From the NCBI GenBank assembly GCA_005879065.1, contig VBLU01000051.1:1-15339 (forward strand): a DNA stretch of 15,339 nt. The letters are read 5' to 3'. Of the stretch, positions 12,850-15,339 are shown piece by piece (within the stretch, counting starts at the first letter, position 1; every line of letters begins with the position of its first letter). Made by a program: the position numbers and the translations under genes. Source of the DNA: Methanobacteriota archaeon (GTDB lineage: Archaea > Thermoplasmatota > Thermoplasmata > RBG-16-68-12). Below the pieces are notes generated by a model. It was not told the DNA's origin, did no database searches, and saw nothing but the letters and a program-made list of their open reading frames with translations.

Positions 12850-14432
12850 TCATCCGACCGAGGCATAGAAGACGTCAACGACGTTCCTAGGTACTCCGTT
12901 GATCAAGATCGTAAGTCTGCTGTCGGCCCACACCGCAAACGTGGTCTCGCCAACGGTCACCGCTCCGATGTAATCACCGAAGTTCGGCCGGATGTTGACG
13001 GTTCCAGCGCACCAGTCGGAGGTGGCTGAACTAATCTTGACCGGCTGTCCGAAACTCTGGCCGCCGTCGTCCGAGCGAACGATCTTCGAGTCTACGAACG
13101 AATGCGCCGGCCCAATGCGACGCAGCCCGCCGCCAATCGCGATGTTGCAGTTCGAGCCGTCCGGCGCCGATTTCTCGCGGCTTTCGTAGTAGACGACGTT
13201 CACGGAGCCTTCGGAGCTCACGGTCACGACCGGCCAGAACCGTTTGACCCCCGTCGAGGGAACGGAGCCGGCGACTGGGCGCGGTGTGCTCCACGTCGCG
13301 CCTCCATCGTCCGAATAGCTCAGGAGCACGTTGGTCGAGTTCAGGTTCTGAGCTGTGTTAGGTGCCGCCGTGGGAACTTTCGCGCTTGGGAAGACAACGA
13401 GGACGCGTCCGTCATGGTCCCCGTTGTTGAGGACCGCGATTCGCGGATGATCGTTGAATCGAGCCCGGTTGTAGCCGACCGGGGGATCCTGCCTCAGCGA
13501 ATTGGTGTCGGCCACCTTGACGGGCGCGCCGAACGTCGCACCTCCGTCCAACGAACGGGCGACGAAGACGGCGGCGTTGGTCGAAGGAACGCCGCTTGCG
13601 CTGAAGGTGGGACCGACCGACCAGGTTACGAAGACCTCGCCATTCGGGCCGAACACGGGTACGGAACTCTGCTGCAGCGTCCCGGAGTTGCCACAATTGG
13701 CAACGGAATCAGGCTGTTCGGGTCCTGCGATAATCGGACCCAACCAGGTATCCCCGCCGTCCTGGCCGCGATCGCTTCCTTGTCATAGAAGTCGTTCGCG
13801 CCATTCGGCGAATTAAACACTCGAACGTCGTGCCAAGCAAATTTGGCTCCACCAAAGGATCCTCGGTGGACGCTCACGCCCAAGTCAGCACCGGTATCGC
13901 GATTGACCGCCAAGTTCGCGTAGAAGAAAGTCTGGCCATCGGCGTCGGTGGTGAGCCATGGATCGCCGCGGGTGAAGACCGGGACGCCTACGGAAGCGAA
14001 CCCGAGATCTGGATCAGGCGCCCCAGCATCCGTCCATGTCGAGCCGCCGTTAACCGAGAATCCGTAGCCGGAGAGTCCATTCGGCACCTGGGGAGCACAC
14101 TGGGCACCGAACGGAGGCCCGCAGAAACCCTGGGCATCGTTCCAGCCGGCCACCATGTGATGACGGTCCGGGGCGACAGCGATCGTGGTCTCACTTCTCC
14201 CCAAAAAGCCCGCCGGAGCAGGCGCCTGCGGTGCGTTGACACGCACGTTCGGACTCACCGGGCCGGAATTCTGGCCTCCCTGTTCGGAGGCGTCCCCGGG
14301 GCTCGGCGCTCCGCGCAATTCGAGCTTCCAGGCCGGAACTGAAGTCGCGCCGCTAGCGGCCGCCACGTGCGAGAACACGGGCACCGCGAGGAATCCGATC
14401 AACACAAAGGTGGCCACCATGGCGAAGCGCAA
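12850..14432 (-). pseudogene. Secreted Asp-box (sialidase-like) beta-propeller protein, broken by a frame change
   Basis: Two overlapping minus-strand frames encode one protein. The first (14432 to about 13765) has a signal peptide (hydrophobic core, cleavage near HVAAA-SG), then RSETTIAVAPD, SVNGGSTW, RGDPWLTTDADGQ and NDFYDKEAIAA. The second (about 13764 to TGA 12850) has QDGGDTWLGPI, SLDGGATFGAPV, SDDGGATWSTPR and SDDGGQSFGQPV. These are five Asp-boxes (SxDGGxTW) of a six-bladed BNR/sialidase-type propeller. The second frame has no start of its own, and a stop at 13783-13785 limits the switch to about 13760-13782. Relatives usually have roughly 30-40 residues between DKExIA and the next Asp-box, so a short deletion is more likely than a single-base slip. 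Start TTG 14432 adds an Arg before the signal and follows GGAGGGAGGAG; ATG 14420 is the alternative. Sialidase catalytic residues are not evident. Confidence 0.8.
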
Positions 14433-14443
14433 TGTCGTGGATA

Positions 14444-14503
14444 CTCCTCCCTCCCGGACTCGGTCCAGGGGCGAGGCGGCATGGCAATCCAGGGAATAAA
14501 AGC
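14444..14503 (-). promoter_or_regulatory. Promoter and strong GGAGG ribosome site of the Asp-box gene
   Basis: On the minus strand, GGAAGCTTTTATTCC (about 14490-14504) is a good TATA region predicting a transcript start near 14471. GGAGGGAGGAG (14444-14454) is the strongest Shine-Dalgarno match in the window and lies 11 bases before TTG 14432 and 23 before ATG 14420, which favours the TTG. Intact expression signals suggest recent breakage or a sequence error in the coding part. Confidence 0.55.
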
Positions 14504-14614
14504 TTCCCAGAACGGCAAGAACACAGTCGCGACGACCGCAATGCCGGAAGGAACTCGAACTGGGCGATCGCTCCAAGTCCACTACAAAGGGGAGCCTCAT
14601 CCCCCGTTGGGAAT

Positions 14615-15339
14615 TCAGCCTTCCAATGATCCGCGAGCTGTTCGAAAAAGGGGAGGAAGGTGGATTCCCTGGGCCGCCGCCCGAGCGAGGAGTCCTGTCC
14701 AGATGACTTCTGAAAGGTCTTGCATCTGCGCCAGCGAGAGTTCATCATACCGAAGCCGACGCACCGCTCTCCCGGCCTTCCCGAACCGACTCGCTTCCAC
14801 AATAGCGCGTCGGCCCGTCTTCAAGACATGAGCATGCAAGTCAAGGAGGGCACCGGCCGCGGCGCCGGAGAACCAGATTGCCATCTCACGTGCCTCGTCT
14901 GCGTCGCCTGCCTCGATGGCGTTCCAGAGCTTGCCGACGTCCTCGTACACCTCCAGGCACGCCCAGTATGCGGCCTCCCGAAACTGTCGCGGAGGGGTTC
15001 GGCGGGCCCGGGCTATGAGGCGTCGGAGGAGTCTGGTCGGATCGTACAGGGGCTTTAGGGCGGTCCAGCCGCCAAGAACGGCGTTGAGGTCCGGCCGAGA
15101 TCCGGTGACTTCGGACTTCGCCTCCTCCGCGGTTTGCTGGAGAATCGTCGCTACGATCCCGTTGCGGACTTCATGGTGGATGTGGCGGCTTTTCCTTCGC
15201 ACGACGACGAGCAAGTCGATATCTGAGTGACGTCGCTCCTCACCGCGCGCGACCGAGCCGTAAACGCCGACCGCCAGAAGGTTGCGTCCCTCTCGACCTC
15301 GGACATCCGCCGTAATCGACTTCGCGAGCACGAGACGCT
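14615..15339 (-). CDS. Nucleotidyltransferase-domain protein (5' end beyond window)
   Basis: The N-terminal part has the Pol-beta superfamily NTP_transf_2 signature VYGSVARGEERRHSDIDLLVVV, with the GS motif and the Asp-x-Asp metal pair. The rest (about 130 residues) is helical: RQFREAAYWACLEVYEDVGKLWNAIEAGDADEAREMAIWFSGAAAGALLDLH resembles the helical C-terminal region of kanamycin-nucleotidyltransferase-like or HEPN-type partners. Such proteins transfer a nucleotide to a small molecule or protein. Antitoxin-like MNT proteins are much shorter and lack this tail. A GTG at 15331 could be the start, but the frame stays open to the right edge (RLV before it), so I treat the gene as partial. It is on the same strand as the Asp-box gene, separated by a 182-bp gap that contains that gene's promoter. 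Confidence 0.85.
   Translation of the reverse strand, partial: RLVLAKSITADVRGREGRNLLAVGVYGSVARGEERRHSDIDLLVVVRRKSRHIHHEVRNGIVATILQQTAEEAKSEVTGSRPDLNAVLGGWTALKPLYDPTRLLRRLIARARRTPPRQFREAAYWACLEVYEDVGKLWNAIEAGDADEAREMAIWFSGAAAGALLDLHAHVLKTGRRAIVEASRFGKAGRAVRRLRYDELSLAQMQDLSEVIWTGLLARAAAQGIHLPPLFRTARGSLEG

Noticed and set aside
1..15339. CRISPR arrays, insertion sequences, integrases or attachment sites
   Set aside because: No regularly spaced repeats, transposase or integrase motifs were found; the only repeat is the two-copy intergenic hairpin.

Overview
The window looks like chromosomal DNA of an uncultivated, high-GC archaeon, most likely from the Thermoplasmatota/Euryarchaeota side. This placement is an inference. 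It rests on an archaeal-style type IA topoisomerase, a stomatin-NfeD pair, a CxxC zinc-ribbon microprotein, and many genes preceded by BRE/TATA-like motifs (purine run followed by CTTTAKG-type boxes) about 25-35 bases before the start codon. Some starts appear leaderless; others have a short GGTGA/GGAGG-type ribosome site. Genes are densely packed, and I see no IS element, CRISPR array or tRNA.

Layout. 1-57 (+): last codons of an Arg/Gly/Asp-rich protein, followed by a UUCG-loop intrinsic terminator. 167-400 (-): small basic hypothetical. 535-855 (-): Rieske-fold protein with altered cluster ligands. 896-3105 (-): stomatin (upstream) and long-form NfeD protease (downstream), overlapping by GTGA. 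3321-3574 (+): probable two-helix membrane protein whose start is lost or frame-shifted. 3679-5034 (-): M20 metallopeptidase, divergent from a metallo-beta-lactamase hydrolase (5196-5825, +). 5918-7681 (+): secreted subtilisin-like protease, membrane-anchored, with a cytoplasmic zinc ribbon. 7772-8782 (-): homocysteine S-methyltransferase family enzyme. 8967-9113 (+): 48-aa zinc-ribbon protein. 9212-9550 (+): helical hypothetical. 9800-11662 (+): topoisomerase I lacking a block between Toprim and GRVQTP. 11774-12187 (+): two-CBS protein. 12199-12675 (-): DedA/VTT-like membrane protein. 12850-14432 (-): secreted Asp-box (sialidase-like) propeller broken by a frame change. 14615 to the right edge (-): nucleotidyltransferase.

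How the genes relate. The only clear functional unit is the stomatin/NfeD membrane quality-control pair, with the Rieske-like gene directly downstream on its own promoter. Several neighbours suggest a peptide-degrading lifestyle (subtilisin-like exoprotease, M20 peptidase). TopA and the CBS protein may be co-transcribed. I do not see a complete new defence or metabolic system.

The points most worth checking are the four-cysteine Rieske-like protein, the protease-membrane-zinc-ribbon fusion, an 18-bp sequence repeated inside two hairpins 4.5 kb apart, and three genes (TopA, the Asp-box protein, the two-helix protein) that each look locally deleted or frame-shifted. The last point could be real decay or an assembly problem.
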